A stretch of DNA of 55,202 bases from Streptococcus ovuberis (GTDB taxonomy: Bacteria; Bacillota; Bacilli; Lactobacillales; Streptococcaceae), in contig NZ_JAAXPR010000015.1 of assembly GCF_012396585.1 (NCBI RefSeq), positions 1-55,202 of the forward strand. The letters run 5' to 3'. Below, piece by piece: positions 41,478 through 52,601 of this stretch. How positions within the stretch are numbered: position 1 is the first letter of the stretch; each line of letters opens with the position of its first letter. Position numbers and translations under genes: made by a program. Below the pieces are notes generated by a model. The model saw only the letters and a list, made by a program, of their open reading frames with translations. It ran no database searches and had not been told where the DNA came from.

Positions 41478-42233
41478 ATGTTTAATTTTCGATTAGGCCG
41501 AAAGGCAGAAGCAGAAGGAACACTAGTGGTCCCTAAGCATATCGGTATCATCATGGATGGAAATGGGCGTTGGGCAAAGAAGCGGATGCAACCCAGAATT
41601 ATGGGGCATAAAGCTGGTATGGAAGCCCTCCACAAGGTGACAAAGGTCGCTAGCGATATGGGAGTCCAAGTGTTGACGGTCTATGCCTTTTCCACAGAGA
41701 ACTGGTCTCGTCCAGAGACAGAAGTTAAGTTTATCATGAATCTCCCTGTTGATTTTTATGAGAAGTATGTGCCAGAGCTTCACCAGCACAATGTCAAAAT
41801 TCAAATGATTGGTGAGACGGATCGTTTGCCTGCTGGAACACTTGATGCTCTCAAGAAAGCAGAAAGCTTAACCGAGCTCAATACTGGTCTTATTTTGAAT
41901 TTCGCGCTCAACTATGGAGGACGAGCTGAGATTGTACAAGCCATAAGGGCGATTGCTCAAGATGTCTTGGAAGCCAAGTACGCTCCTAGCGATGTTGATG
42001 ATGCCTTAGTTTCGGACTATTTGCAAACTCGCACCTTGCCTAGTAGCCTCAGGGACCCTGACTTGATTATCAGGACTAGTGGAGAGCTACGGCTCAGTAA
42101 TTTCCTACCTTGGCAGGCAGCTTATAGCGAGTTGTATTTTACAGATGTACTATGGCCAGATTTTGACGAAGTAGCTTTTCAGGCGGCGATTGAAGCCTAT
42201 AGTAAACGTCAGCGTAGATTTGGTGGCATTTGA
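41478..42233 (+). CDS. uppS: Undecaprenyl diphosphate synthase
   Basis: 251 residues. It makes the C55 lipid carrier for peptidoglycan and wall polymers. The signature HIGIIMDGNGRWAKKR has catalytic D27, and the C-terminal DLIIRTSGELRLSNFLPWQA plus YSELYF is typical. ATG 41478 (MFNFRLGRK) is preferred over ATG 41442, which overlaps the -10 box. It leads the uppS-cdsA-rseP-proS run. Confidence 0.95.
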   Translation: MFNFRLGRKAEAEGTLVVPKHIGIIMDGNGRWAKKRMQPRIMGHKAGMEALHKVTKVASDMGVQVLTVYAFSTENWSRPETEVKFIMNLPVDFYEKYVPELHQHNVKIQMIGETDRLPAGTLDALKKAESLTELNTGLILNFALNYGGRAEIVQAIRAIAQDVLEAKYAPSDVDDALVSDYLQTRTLPSSLRDPDLIIRTSGELRLSNFLPWQAAYSELYFTDVLWPDFDEVAFQAAIEAYSKRQRRFGGI

Positions 42234-42247
42234 AAAAGGAGATGAAA

Positions 42248-43051
42248 ATGATGGATTTGCAAAAAAGGATCGTTTTTGGGGCTCTAGCCCTAGCCATCTT
42301 TGTTCCCTTCATGTGGATTGGTGGTGAGGTGGCTCAAGTGCTGGTTGGGGGGGTAGCGATGTTAGCAGTGTCTGAGCTGTTACGAATGCGCCGTATTTCT
42401 CCAACCTCAGTAGAAGGAGTTTTATCCTTGTTGGGGACTTTGGTTTTGACCCTCCCGCTTCAAAACTACCTTACATTTTTGCCAACAGATGGGAATTATG
42501 CAGCCTTTGCGGTAATTGCCTTGGTCATTTTGGGGGCAACAGTCTGGCAGTTTGGCGACTACACTTTTGATGATGCCGTTTATCCGATTGCCTCTAGTTT
42601 TTACATTGGTTTAGGGTTTCATTCGCTGTTATTGGCGCAGATGGATGGCAGAGAGACTCTCTTTTTTGCCTTGATCCTTGTTTGGGTGACAGATAGTGGG
42701 GCTTACCTTTTGGGGCGGCAATTTGGTCGCAGGCGTTTAGCGCCAAGGGTTTCGCCGAATAAAACGGTCGAAGGTTTTTTAGGTGGCCTGCTGTCAGCGG
42801 TTATTTTTGCGGGTATCTACCTTCTCCTCTTTCCGCAGGTCAAATCAGGTTATCCTTACTTGCTAATGCTTATTTTGGTTGCTATCTTTTCAGCCTTTGC
42901 CCAGTTTGGTGATCTGGTTGAGTCAGCTCTCAAGCGTCACTACGGTGTTAAAGATTCTGGGCGCGTTATTCCTGGACATGGCGGCATCTTAGATCGTTTT
43001 GATTCCCTGATTTTCGTCCTTCCTATTATGCACTTTTTTGGTCTTTTTTAG
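42248..43051 (+). CDS. cdsA: Phosphatidate cytidylyltransferase
   Basis: 267 residues with about seven membrane spans. It makes CDP-diacylglycerol for phospholipids. The CdsA signature is visible near the end: [20 protein letters not shown], then GGILDRFDS. Start ATG 42248 lies six bases after AAAAGGAG; ATG 42242 is too near and 42251 is also possible. 14 bases from uppS. Confidence 0.93.
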   Translation: MMDLQKRIVFGALALAIFVPFMWIGGEVAQVLVGGVAMLAVSELLRMRRISPTSVEGVLSLLGTLVLTLPLQNYLTFLPTDGNYAAFAVIALVILGATVWQFGDYTFDDAVYPIASSFYIGLGFHSLLLAQMDGRETLFFALILVWVTDSGAYLLGRQFGRRRLAPRVSPNKTVEGFLGGLLSAVIFAGIYLLLFPQVKSGYPYLLMLILVAIFSAFAQFGDLVESALKRHYGVKDSGRVIPGHGGILDRFDSLIFVLPIMHFFGLF

Positions 43052-43068
43052 ACAATAGAAAGGATTTT

Positions 43069-44340
43069 ATGCAGTCAATACTTATTAATCTTTTAGCTTT
43101 TTTAGCTATTTTTGGCCTTATCGTGGTCATTCACGAATTCGGCCATTTCTATTTTGCCAAGAAGTCCGGTATCCTAGTTCGTGAGTTTGCGATTGGAATG
43201 GGACCGAAAATTTTTGCTCACACAGCGCAAGATGGCACGGTTTATACTATCCGAATCCTACCTGTTGGTGGCTATGTCCGTATGGCTGGTTGGGGAGAAG
43301 ACACAACTGACATTAAGACTGGTCAGGCTGCTAGCCTAACCCTCAATGACCAGGGGGTGGTGACGCGAATCAATTTATCGCAAAAGCAGATCGATAGGAC
43401 TAGCCTACCGATCAGTATCACTGATTATGATCTCGAAGATCAATTGGCAATTACTGGTTTGGTCTTGGATGAAACTAGAAGCTATCCTGTCGACCATGAC
43501 GCAACGATTGTCGAGGAGGATGGGACAGAGTTGCGAATTGCTCCCCTAGATGTCCAATATCAAAATGCCAGTATCTGGGGGCGTCTGATCACCAATTTTG
43601 CAGGACCTATGAATAATTTTATCTTAGGTCTGATTGCCTTTACGCTTTTGGTCTTCTTGCAAGGGGGGGTCGTAGATCCTTCAACCAATCAAGTTCGGGT
43701 AACCCCTGATGGAGCGGTAGCCACAGCGGGGATGCAATCTGGGGATGCTATTGTTGAGATCAATTCCAAGAAGATTGACAACTGGGAGCAGTTAATTACT
43801 GCGGTCAATGAGGCTACAGCAGATTTAAACGAACCTCATCCTATTACAGTCACCTATATCCGAGACGGTAAGACGCAGACAACAGAGGTAACTCCGAAAG
43901 AAGAGAAGGGGCGCTACTATATTGGAGTCCAGCCTGGTCTGAAGACTGGTCTAGTGGACAAGGTCTTGGGGGGAGCGAAAATGGCTTGGCGCTCAGCTTT
44001 TACCATTTTGAATGCTCTCAAGCAACTTATTGCCAAGCCTAGCCTGGATCAGCTGGGGGGGCCTGTCGCTATTTACCAGGTCAGTTCAGAGGCGGTTAAG
44101 GGCGGTATCCAAGACATGTTAGAACTGTTAGCTCTCTTGTCAATCAACCTCGGCATTGTCAATCTGATTCCTATCCCGGCCCTAGATGGTGGTAAGATTG
44201 TGCTCAACTTAATCGAGGCTGTACGCCACAAGCCGCTAAAAAAAGAAATCGAGACGACGGTTACCCTTGCTGGAGTTGCTTTTATGGTGATCCTTATGCT
44301 AGCGGTAACTTGGAATGATATTATGCGTCTCTTTAATTAA
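43069..44340 (+). CDS. rseP: Site-2 zinc metalloprotease RseP/Eep
   Basis: 423 residues. It is an intramembrane protease with H22-E23-x-x-H26 ([13 protein letters not shown]) in the first span and the third ligand in [16 protein letters not shown] domain lies around 205-275. In streptococci and enterococci this enzyme (Eep) releases peptide pheromones from signal peptides and takes part in stress signalling. AGAAAGGA lies before ATG 43069. Confidence 0.93.
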   Translation: MQSILINLLAFLAIFGLIVVIHEFGHFYFAKKSGILVREFAIGMGPKIFAHTAQDGTVYTIRILPVGGYVRMAGWGEDTTDIKTGQAASLTLNDQGVVTRINLSQKQIDRTSLPISITDYDLEDQLAITGLVLDETRSYPVDHDATIVEEDGTELRIAPLDVQYQNASIWGRLITNFAGPMNNFILGLIAFTLLVFLQGGVVDPSTNQVRVTPDGAVATAGMQSGDAIVEINSKKIDNWEQLITAVNEATADLNEPHPITVTYIRDGKTQTTEVTPKEEKGRYYIGVQPGLKTGLVDKVLGGAKMAWRSAFTILNALKQLIAKPSLDQLGGPVAIYQVSSEAVKGGIQDMLELLALLSINLGIVNLIPIPALDGGKIVLNLIEAVRHKPLKKEIETTVTLAGVAFMVILMLAVTWNDIMRLFN

Positions 44341-44359
44341 TTGATAAAGGAAGAAATAA

Positions 44360-46216
<1,857 letters not shown>

Positions 46217-46524
46217 CAAAGACAGTTAACCAGTGTATTTGAGGATTGCGTAAGATTGAAGATGGTGAACCGGTCACTTTCTTCAGTCTTTTTAGTTTGG
46301 TTTTTGGGGCATTTAGAGCAAGATTAACTGCTTTATTTTCGGCTTATTGTCACCCACTACAGTTGACAATGAGCCAGTTTAAGGGAGGTTGGATTATTTT
46401 TATAAATACTTCGTTATTGGGCGGTTACTTTTCATTATAGGTGATATGGGGGCATACTCAAAAAGGCTCCATAATCTCCGTAGTGGATTTACCCACTACA
46501 GTCTTATAGAGCCCTAACTTAATA
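46217..46524. other. IS-derived debris with palindrome copy 2
   Basis: No intact gene. From 46428 the DNA repeats the copy at 37-127: TCATTATAGGT, then ACTCAAAAAGGCTCCATAAT and the palindrome, here cut shorter on the right arm (CAGTCTTATAGAGCC). Confidence 0.55.
46428..46517. repeat. IS-end type palindrome, copy 2
   Basis: Arms GGCTCCATAATCTCCGTAG and the partly deleted CTACAGTCTTATAGAGCC around GTGGATTTACCCA. Second copy of the element at 37-127. Confidence 0.6.
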
Positions 46525-46740
46525 TTACAAATTGGGAATCAAGAAACCTTTCATTCACTTGAAGAACTAACGATTAAAACTAAGAACTATGCCCACTGGT
46601 GGAATTACCATCGCATTAAAGGCAGCCTCAACTACCGAACACCAATGACCAGGCGAATCATCGCTTACCCAAAAACACTTTATAAAAATTGTGCAGCAAA
46701 ATGGTTACCTTTTCAGTTTGTTCTCCCTGCTGACCCTTAA
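46525..46740 (+). pseudogene. IS3-family transposase orfB, 3' fragment
   Basis: Open frame reading NQETFHSLEELTIKTKNYAH, WWNYHRIKGSLNYRTPMTRR, then IIAYPKTLYKN and on to a stop at 46738-46740. This is the end of an IS3/IS150-type integrase core (NxxRIK..LNYxTP). The 5' part is missing. The fragment runs right up to the pepA stop codon and overlaps it. Confidence 0.7.
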
Positions 46741-47789
46741 TAGCGTTTGATTTGATCGACCGAAAGACGATCAAGGTTTTTAACGATCGCTTGCAAATAG
46801 GCTTGAGCTTCTTCAAAGTCAGTCAAGCTAAACAGGGTTTGGTGGGAATGAATGTATCGGGCAACAACGCCGATAGTGGTCGATGGAATTCCGTGATGTT
46901 TGAGGTGGGCAGCTCCTGCATCGGTGCCGCCCTTAGAAGCAAAGTATTGGAACTTGATGCCAGCTTCTTCAGCAGTCGTCATGAGAAAGTCACGCATATC
47001 CTTGAGCATGATATGGCCAGGATCGTAGAAACGAAATAGAGTACCTCCCCCCACTGTTCCTTGCTCGCCATAGACATCACCGGCTGCAGAGCAATCAACG
47101 GCAAGGAAGATGTCGGGTTGGAATTTTGTGGTGGAAACAGTAGCTCCTCGTAGGCCGACTTCTTCCTGGACGTTTGCGCCTGCAATAAGAGTATTGGGGA
47201 GTTCTTGACCAGATAGCTGTTCTAGAAGCTCCGTTATCATAAGGAGGCCAAAGCGATTGTCCCAGGCTTTGGAAATGACATTTTTACCATTAGCTGTCAG
47301 AATAGCTTCCGCCTGAGGAACGATGATATTGCCGGGTTGGACGCCAAAACTTTCAGCTTCTGCTTTGTTGCTAAAACCAGCATCAAAAACGATATCTTCT
47401 ATCTTGGGTGTACCGGAAGCGCCTAGGTGAGGAGGAACAGAACCTGAAATGACAGGAATCTTAGTTCCCTTACTGGTATACAGAGAAAAGCGTTGAGCGC
47501 TTACAACCATTGGGTTCCAACCGCCAATGGATACAACGCGGAAGGTCCCGTCTGGTCGGATTTGATTGATCATAAAACCGACCTCATCCATGTGGGCAGC
47601 TACCATGATCCGAGGAGCTTCTGGAGCTTTGCTTTCCTTGATGCCAAAGAGGCCGCCAAGGCCATCTGTCTCGATGCGATCGACATGTGGGCTGATTTTT
47701 TGCCGAAGGTAATCACGGACGTCGTGTTCATAGCCTGCTAAGCCATCTAAGGCAGTGACTTCTTGAATTTTTTGAAAAAGTTCTGACAT
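46737..47789 (-). CDS. pepA: Glutamyl aminopeptidase PepA (M42)
   Basis: 350 residues. It is a cobalt- or zinc-dependent aminopeptidase that removes N-terminal Glu/Asp. Metal ligands are H66 and D68 (VAAHMDEVGF), the Asp in KAWDNRFG and the Glu pair in NVQEEVGLRG; the late His is in HSHQTLFS. AAGGAG lies before ATG 47789. It diverges from the DUF4651-thioredoxin-ytpR operon, a standard streptococcal arrangement. IS remains abut its 3' end. Confidence 0.94.
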   Translation of the reverse strand: MSELFQKIQEVTALDGLAGYEHDVRDYLRQKISPHVDRIETDGLGGLFGIKESKAPEAPRIMVAAHMDEVGFMINQIRPDGTFRVVSIGGWNPMVVSAQRFSLYTSKGTKIPVISGSVPPHLGASGTPKIEDIVFDAGFSNKAEAESFGVQPGNIIVPQAEAILTANGKNVISKAWDNRFGLLMITELLEQLSGQELPNTLIAGANVQEEVGLRGATVSTTKFQPDIFLAVDCSAAGDVYGEQGTVGGGTLFRFYDPGHIMLKDMRDFLMTTAEEAGIKFQYFASKGGTDAGAAHLKHHGIPSTTIGVVARYIHSHQTLFSLTDFEEAQAYLQAIVKNLDRLSVDQIKRY

Positions 47790-47903
47790 AAAAGACTCCT
47801 TAAAATGATTTCTATGGATTCTATTGTACCATTTCTATTGAAAAATGAAGCAAAAGACCATAGAAAAACAGGAGTTTAATCGGTCAAAAGCTAGGTTTTA
47901 TGG

Positions 47904-47918
47904 TATAATTTGGATATG
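47904..47918 (+). promoter_or_regulatory. Extended -10 placed for a leaderless start
   Basis: TGGTATAAT (TATAAT 47904-47909), six bases, ATG 47916. No ribosome site. Confidence 0.65.
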
Positions 47919-48200
47919 AAAAAAAGAACAGCGATTGCCTTGGCCGGTTTGGTTGGTTTGACTTGTCTGGCTGTTGGGACCAAGGCTTATTTGGATTATC
48001 AAGAAGAGGAGCGGATGAGAGAGATTCTGCTTCAAGTCCGAGCGTTTTTTGCACCGATGGGAGAAATTGCAACGGTATTTGTGGATTATACCGTCTCTGA
48101 CCAACTTCAAACTAAAGGTGGTGTCATCATGACAGATGGGCGTTTCTACCATTTTGACTATTTGGCCGGTGAGTTATTTTTTGAGGAGGATACCTTATGA
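47916..48200 (+). CDS. DUF4651-type small membrane-anchored protein
   Basis: 94 residues, starting MKKRTAIALAGLVGLTCLAV. One N-terminal span, then a short outer domain (AFFAPMGEIATVFVDYTVSD, GGVIMTDGRFYHFDY). I take it as the streptococcal DUF4651 family from its place before a thioredoxin and ytpR. Function unknown. ATG 47916 is the first usable start and has no ribosome site. It overlaps the next gene by four bases. Confidence 0.8.
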   Translation: MKKRTAIALAGLVGLTCLAVGTKAYLDYQEEERMREILLQVRAFFAPMGEIATVFVDYTVSDQLQTKGGVIMTDGRFYHFDYLAGELFFEEDTL

Positions 48201-48520
48201 GAAAACCAACTCGCTTAGAAGAAGTTGCGGACTTGATTGAAACCGGTCAGCGTTTGGTTTTTGTCTTTATGACGAGCTGGTGTCCAGATTGTCATTTTAT
48301 TGCCCCTTATTTGCCAGAGATTGAAGCGCGGTTTGGGACAGCAACTTTTGTTGAGCTGGACAGAGATGCCTTTATGCCATTGGCCAAGGAATGGGATATT
48401 TTTGGAATTCCTAGTTTTGTTGTAATTGATAATGGCCGTGAAGTTGGTCGCCTGGTCAATAAATTGCGGAAGACCAAGGAAGAGATTATTAGATTTTTAG
48501 AAGGATTAGAAGAGAAATGA
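48197..48520 (+). CDS. Thioredoxin-like protein
   Basis: 107 residues. The active site is C29-P-D-C32 in FMTSWCPDCHF, and the cis-proline loop is FGIPSFVVID. A cytoplasmic thiol-disulfide enzyme of the YtpP kind. GAGGAGG lies ahead; the start overlaps the previous stop (ATGA) and the end overlaps ytpR the same way. Confidence 0.88.
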   Translation: MRKPTRLEEVADLIETGQRLVFVFMTSWCPDCHFIAPYLPEIEARFGTATFVELDRDAFMPLAKEWDIFGIPSFVVIDNGREVGRLVNKLRKTKEEIIRFLEGLEEK

Positions 48521-49140
48521 TTTTTGCCTACAATAAGGAACACGTTGGAGATGTCTTGATGGTGATTTTGCAAGAAACGACTCCTGTTAAGCGGCATGTG
48601 GAGCGTAAGGGGCGTGTCGCTAGGGTGGTTAGCGAGTCAGGCGAAACCCTAGCTTGGAATATCTTTGGGGTCTCGGAGCTCTTTCCGATTTCGGGGCAAG
48701 GACAGATTTTCCTGTCTGAGGAAGCATTGACTTGTCTTAACAGTGAATTGGCCAGAGAAGGCTTCACAGAAACTCTGGAAGCGACCCCAAGTCCTGTCTT
48801 TGTCGTCGCGGAGATCCTTGAAATGGAAGACCATCCAGATAGTGACCACCTCCATATTTGTCAGGTGGGGATTGGTCAAGAAGCGCCTGTTCAAATTGTC
48901 TGTGGGGCGCCTAATGCTGCTGTTGGCCTCAAGACAGTGGCGGCTTTACCTGGCGCTATGATGCCTAATGGAAGTCTGATTTTCTCAGGTCAGCTTCGCG
49001 GAATGGACAGTCATGGCATGCTCTGCAGTGCGCGTGAATTAGAGCTTCCCAATGCACCACAAGTTCGTGGCATCATTAGCCTTTCAGATGATGCGGTTGT
49101 GGGCGAGGTCTTTGATGCCGAAAAGCATTGGAAGGGTTAA
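48517..49140 (+). CDS. ytpR: YtpR family tRNA-binding protein
   Basis: 207 residues. The N-terminal half (about 1-90) is the DUF4479-type domain. The C-terminal half is an EMAP-type OB fold: VFVVAEILEMEDHPDSDHLH, VCGAPNAAVGLKTVAALPGA, MDSHGMLCSARELELP. It is similar to the tRNA-binding arm of phenylalanyl-tRNA synthetase beta. Third gene of the pepA-divergent operon. Confidence 0.9.
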   Translation: MIFAYNKEHVGDVLMVILQETTPVKRHVERKGRVARVVSESGETLAWNIFGVSELFPISGQGQIFLSEEALTCLNSELAREGFTETLEATPSPVFVVAEILEMEDHPDSDHLHICQVGIGQEAPVQIVCGAPNAAVGLKTVAALPGAMMPNGSLIFSGQLRGMDSHGMLCSARELELPNAPQVRGIISLSDDAVVGEVFDAEKHWKG

Positions 49141-49429
49141 TCTTAGCAGATCCTAGATTAGCGAAAAAGATTGCGGGCGGCGAAAAAACGCTAATCCTTG
49201 AAAAAGAGTCTAGAAATCACTCAAAACGGTCTTCCAAACGTAGAAACTCGCGTTTTTGGATAGCTGAAATGGTCTGTGAAGAGACTGTTTGAGGGTGGCT
49301 ATCTGACAAGCAATTTTGATGTCATCGGTTGGGACGGTTGTGGAGTTTAAAAAACGCCTAAAACAGTCAATTTCCCTTCTGCTAAACTGTTGACATAAAT
49401 GATTGTAAGCGACTGAACTTTGAACGGCA
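49141..49429. other. Gene-poor stretch after ytpR
   Basis: A hairpin with arms GATTAGCG (49156-49163) and CGCTAATC (49189-49196) may end the ytpR transcript. The minus strand has a 78-codon GTG-initiated frame (49446-49210) with no ribosome site and no family likeness. Confidence 0.4.
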
Positions 49430-49680
49430 CCCCAAACGTTGGACACAAAATCTAACTGTTGGGGTGCTATTTTTATGACATTGAGTTACAAGGACAACGT
49501 TTAAGCCGATGAACTAGGGCAAGATACGTTTGCTTTTCTTTGGAGCCATTTAGAGTAGCTGAATCCAGGTTAAAAGACATTGTTCGCTTAATGGTTTGAT
49601 TCGGAATAGAGCTTATCCCCAAAGACGCAAATGCCCACTAACCTTCAGAACTTAAGACATAAATCATAGGTATCGTTGAA
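49430..49680 (+). mobile_element. Degenerate IS3-family element, 5' end and orfA
   Basis: An imperfect hairpin (GCACCCCAA...TTGGGGTGC, 49431-49470) of the sort that heads IS3 elements is followed by ATG 49476 reading MTLSYKDNV-stop-ADELGQD, then RLKDIVRLMV-stop-FGIELIPKDANAH. This matches the start and middle of IS3-type orfA (MKLSYEDKVQ...LKYMVKLIDRYG). Several stops: dead. Confidence 0.6.
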
Positions 49681-49742
49681 TAGGTTACACTAAACTAGAC
49701 CGCAGAATAAAGTGATCTACACTAAAGCAAAAGGAGAACTAT

Positions 49743-50033
49743 ATGTCTAGAAAAATCCGTCGTCATTTTACGGATGATTTCAAACAACAAATCGTTGACC
49801 TTCACAATGCAGGTATGAAACGAAGTGCGCTGATCAAAGAATAGGACTTAACTCCCTTGACCTTTGACAAGCGGGTGAGACAAGCTAAAACAACGGGATA
49901 TTTCAAATCAATTGATAATCTTACCGATGAACAGCGGGAGCTGATCGCACTCCGAAAGCGCAATAAAGAGCTTGAAATGCAGGTCGATATCCTAAAGCAA
50001 GCAGCAGTGATTATGGCGCGAAGAGAGAAATAA
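49743..50033 (+). pseudogene. IS3-family transposase orfA with an internal stop
   Basis: AAAAGGAG then ATG 49743, MSRKIRRHFTDDFKQQIVDL and onward. TAG at 49842-49844 is in frame. After it the frame continues LTPLTFDKRVRQAKTTGYFK and a leucine-zipper like RELIALRKRNKELEMQVDIL to TAA at 50031. One stop codon away from a normal orfA. Confidence 0.8.
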
Positions 50034-50316
50034 TCACTGCTAATAAGGAGAAATATAGTATTTCAAAAATGTGCCGCTGGCTAAACATCCCTCGCTCCAG
50101 TTATTACTACAGGTCAGTAGAGCCAGTATCTGAGGCCGAACTTGAAGAAAAAATCAAAAGGATTTTCCTTGAGAGCAAGGCCAGATATGGTGCACGAAAA
50201 ATCAAGAAACGCTTAGAAGAGAAGTGCAAGGGATGACGGTGTCTCGTCGTCGCATTCATAGCACTCTCGATTACCAAACACCCATGTCTAAGCGAGTGAT
50301 CGCTTAACCCAAAAAA
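50030..50316 (+). pseudogene. IS3-family transposase orfB, internally deleted
   Basis: Continues from orfA in another frame, ITANKEKYSISKMCRWLNIP and on to ARYGARKIKKRLEEK. It is then shifted by a small insertion (tgcaa) before GMTVSRRRIHS and joined directly to the far C-terminus YQTPMSKRVIA-stop. Nearly the whole integrase core is gone. The tail DNA closely resembles the fragment at 46660-46700. Confidence 0.75.
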
Positions 50317-50350
50317 CACTTTATAAAAATTGTATTTCTACTTACAGTAA

Positions 50351-51520
50351 TCATTTATTCATTATTGTATTCATTGAATTTTTATATTTTATATATATCA
50401 ACGGTAATATTAAAATCGAAACGCAAGTATAAAAAACAAAAATAAAAGGAATTTGTTTAAACACTATATTTCCAATCTGATATATATACGGAATACGAAC
50501 ACTATTCATTACGTTTGTCAATTGATCCGGAGTCAGACTAAAGAATGTTTTAAAAGGTAATGCCCGCCCAATGAATGGAGATACAAAAAACAAGACAAAC
50601 GATAAACCAATAGCAAGACTTGAGCTTTTGAAAACAGTCGCAATCAACATGGATACTGCTCCTGATAGCAGACAAGCCACATATCCAGATAAAATAATAA
50701 TCATGTATAACCCTCTCATACTAACTACATATATTGAAAAAGGACTGTATACTTGGTATAAGGTTGATGCGCCGCTTGTTCCCATTACTCCAAAACATAT
50801 AATTGATAATAAGCTTATGCCGATCCAATAAACTAAACTTGTAACAATTACTCCTGCATAGATTTTACTTTTGACACATTTACTTTTTCCATATTTGGTA
50901 GAAAATAATACAAGGTATATATTATGCTTAAACTCATCGGAGAATATCCCTGATGTCAAAAAACTTGTAATAATAATTAATATTAAACTATAAGTTGTTG
51001 CATATAAAAACATCGTTTCCCAAGAGTCCGCTGCTTCATAATAGAATGGTGTCTTTATTTTTTTATATTGTTTCTGTAAAAAATCTATCTTTTCGGAAGT
51101 ATCTCCGTTATCTTTGCTTTCTAAATACAAATTTCTTCTATAAATTTCATAGAATGAATCAATTTCATTTGAAGTTGCTTTTGATATTTCATTGCCTTCA
51201 AGATTTTCTAACAGATCGCCTGTTAGCATTCTGCTTGTTGTGAAAATAATGTCATAAGTTGATTGCCATTCCCCATTCTTATATGATTTAACAATTTCAG
51301 AAAGAGTATCCGATGTTATTTCCCCCTTCCATTTATTTTTTTCTTCTATTAATAAACGTGGGGAAGATATACCTTTTTTGATGTTATCATTAGAATCAAC
51401 AAATCTGAAACTATGTATGGCAAATATACTAAAAACTATAGCACCTAAAAAAGCCGCTATAATTAGTAAACGATTTTTTCTATTGTTAAATACTTTTTTT
51501 ATTTCTAATTTAGTCATCAT
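50351..51520 (-). CDS. ABC-2 type transporter permease
   Basis: 389 residues: N-terminal span (about 18-37), a large polar loop (about 45-175), then five or so spans, the usual ABC-2 layout. AAGGAAAAA lies before ATGATG. Its start overlaps the ATPase gene by four bases, so the two make one exporter. Strongly AT rich, like the next three genes and unlike the rest of the window. In such modules the exporter often gives immunity to a bacteriocin or peptide antibiotic; here this is inferred from the company it keeps. Confidence 0.8.
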   Translation of the reverse strand: MMTKLEIKKVFNNRKNRLLIIAAFLGAIVFSIFAIHSFRFVDSNDNIKKGISSPRLLIEEKNKWKGEITSDTLSEIVKSYKNGEWQSTYDIIFTTSRMLTGDLLENLEGNEISKATSNEIDSFYEIYRRNLYLESKDNGDTSEKIDFLQKQYKKIKTPFYYEAADSWETMFLYATTYSLILIIITSFLTSGIFSDEFKHNIYLVLFSTKYGKSKCVKSKIYAGVIVTSLVYWIGISLLSIICFGVMGTSGASTLYQVYSPFSIYVVSMRGLYMIIILSGYVACLLSGAVSMLIATVFKSSSLAIGLSFVLFFVSPFIGRALPFKTFFSLTPDQLTNVMNSVRIPYIYQIGNIVFKQIPFIFVFYTCVSILILPLIYIKYKNSMNTIMNK

Positions 51521-52392
51521 AATATTTTTCCTTCTCTTCCAAAATAATATAAGAAAGCATCTTCAAGAGTTTTTTCTTCTTCCTTAGCACCTGATATAGG
51601 AATTTCTTTGGAAATAATTCGTAGTTCTACTCCATTTGAAGTAGATTTAGAACTGACGACAAGAAAATTTTTTAAGTAAAAATCAACTTTATCCCTATGA
51701 ATATTACAAGTCCATGCTTTTGTATCCAAAGATGATATTATTTGCATAGGTTGTCCTTGCAAAAAAATTTTCCCTTTATTAATCATTATTATTTCTTCTG
51801 CTATGTGTTCAACATCCGAAACGATATGTGTAGATAAGAGGACAATTTTATCTCGTGCAATTTCACTAATCAAATTTCTAAATCTGATTCGTTCATTTGG
51901 ATCCAACCCTGCTGTAGGCTCATCTAAAACCAACACTTTAGGATCATTAATCATCGCTTGAGCAATCCCTACACGCCTTAACATACCACCTGATAAGCTT
52001 CTCATTTTTTTCTTTATTTCTTTCTCGAGCCCAACTTTTTTTATTAAATAATCAATTCTTTTTTCTGCTAAATCAGTCTCTATTCCTTTTAAACAAGCAA
52101 TATACCTCATATAATCAAGGATATTCAAGTCCGGATAATATCCAAAATTTTGAGGTAAGTATCCAAGTATTTCTCTGTATTTTCCATCAAGCTTATAGAT
52201 ATCTTTTCCGTTAAACATAATGCTTCCACCACTCGGTTTACTTAGAGTACAAATCATATTCATTAATGTCGTTTTACCTGCACCATTAATTCCTAATAGT
52301 CCATACACACCGTTTTTCAAAATAAGACTCTGATTGCTAATCGCCTCATACTTACCATACTTTTTAGTTACATTGGTTAAATTTAACTCCAT
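51517..52392 (-). CDS. ABC transporter ATP-binding protein
   Basis: 291 residues. Walker A GINGAGKTTLMN (about 35-46), signature LSGGMLRRVGIAQ, Walker B VLVLDEPTAGLDP and LSTHIV switch are intact. The first 230 residues are the ATPase; the tail (230-291) is divergent. It resembles the CcmA/NatA branch that pairs with ABC-2 permeases in bacteriocin self-protection. GGAGGAGG lies upstream. Confidence 0.88.
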   Translation of the reverse strand: MELNLTNVTKKYGKYEAISNQSLILKNGVYGLLGINGAGKTTLMNMICTLSKPSGGSIMFNGKDIYKLDGKYREILGYLPQNFGYYPDLNILDYMRYIACLKGIETDLAEKRIDYLIKKVGLEKEIKKKMRSLSGGMLRRVGIAQAMINDPKVLVLDEPTAGLDPNERIRFRNLISEIARDKIVLLSTHIVSDVEHIAEEIIMINKGKIFLQGQPMQIISSLDTKAWTCNIHRDKVDFYLKNFLVVSSKSTSNGVELRIISKEIPISGAKEEEKTLEDAFLYYFGREGKIL

Positions 52393-52471
52393 CTAAACCT
52401 CCTCCTTGTTTATGGTCTTTGATTTTGTAAAAATAGAATAACCTATTAAATACATAAAAAACCACCTTCAA

Positions 52472-52523
52472 ATCGAAGATGGATTAATAAACCACAAAAC
52501 TTACTCAGTAACCATCTTTCGAT
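52472..52523. repeat. Hairpin ahead of the ABC genes
   Basis: ATCGAAGATGG and CCATCTTTCGAT with a 29-base loop. Between the response regulator gene and the ATPase gene, in the leader of the latter on the minus strand. Either an attenuator or a terminator-like element. Confidence 0.45.
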
Positions 52524-52529
52524 CTATTC

Positions 52530-52535
52530 GTTATA
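52530..52535 (-). promoter_or_regulatory. Possible -10 box of the ABC operon
   Basis: Minus-strand TATAAC about 140 bases before the ATPase start. -35 poor (TACTGT). Confidence 0.35.
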
Positions 52536-52601
52536 CTATTTTCAGGATAATAACAGTATATCTTTGTATAAATCAAAAGTATTGGTACTAATGTGCAAAG
52601 T

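Noticed and set aside
42230..42247. TTG or ATG 42242 starts for cdsA
   Set aside because: They lie within or right at the AAAAGGAG ribosome site. ATG 42248 has normal spacing.
49210..49446. 78-codon minus-strand ORF (GTG start) after ytpR
   Set aside because: No ribosome site, begins in the IS hairpin, no recognisable family. Kept only as a note.
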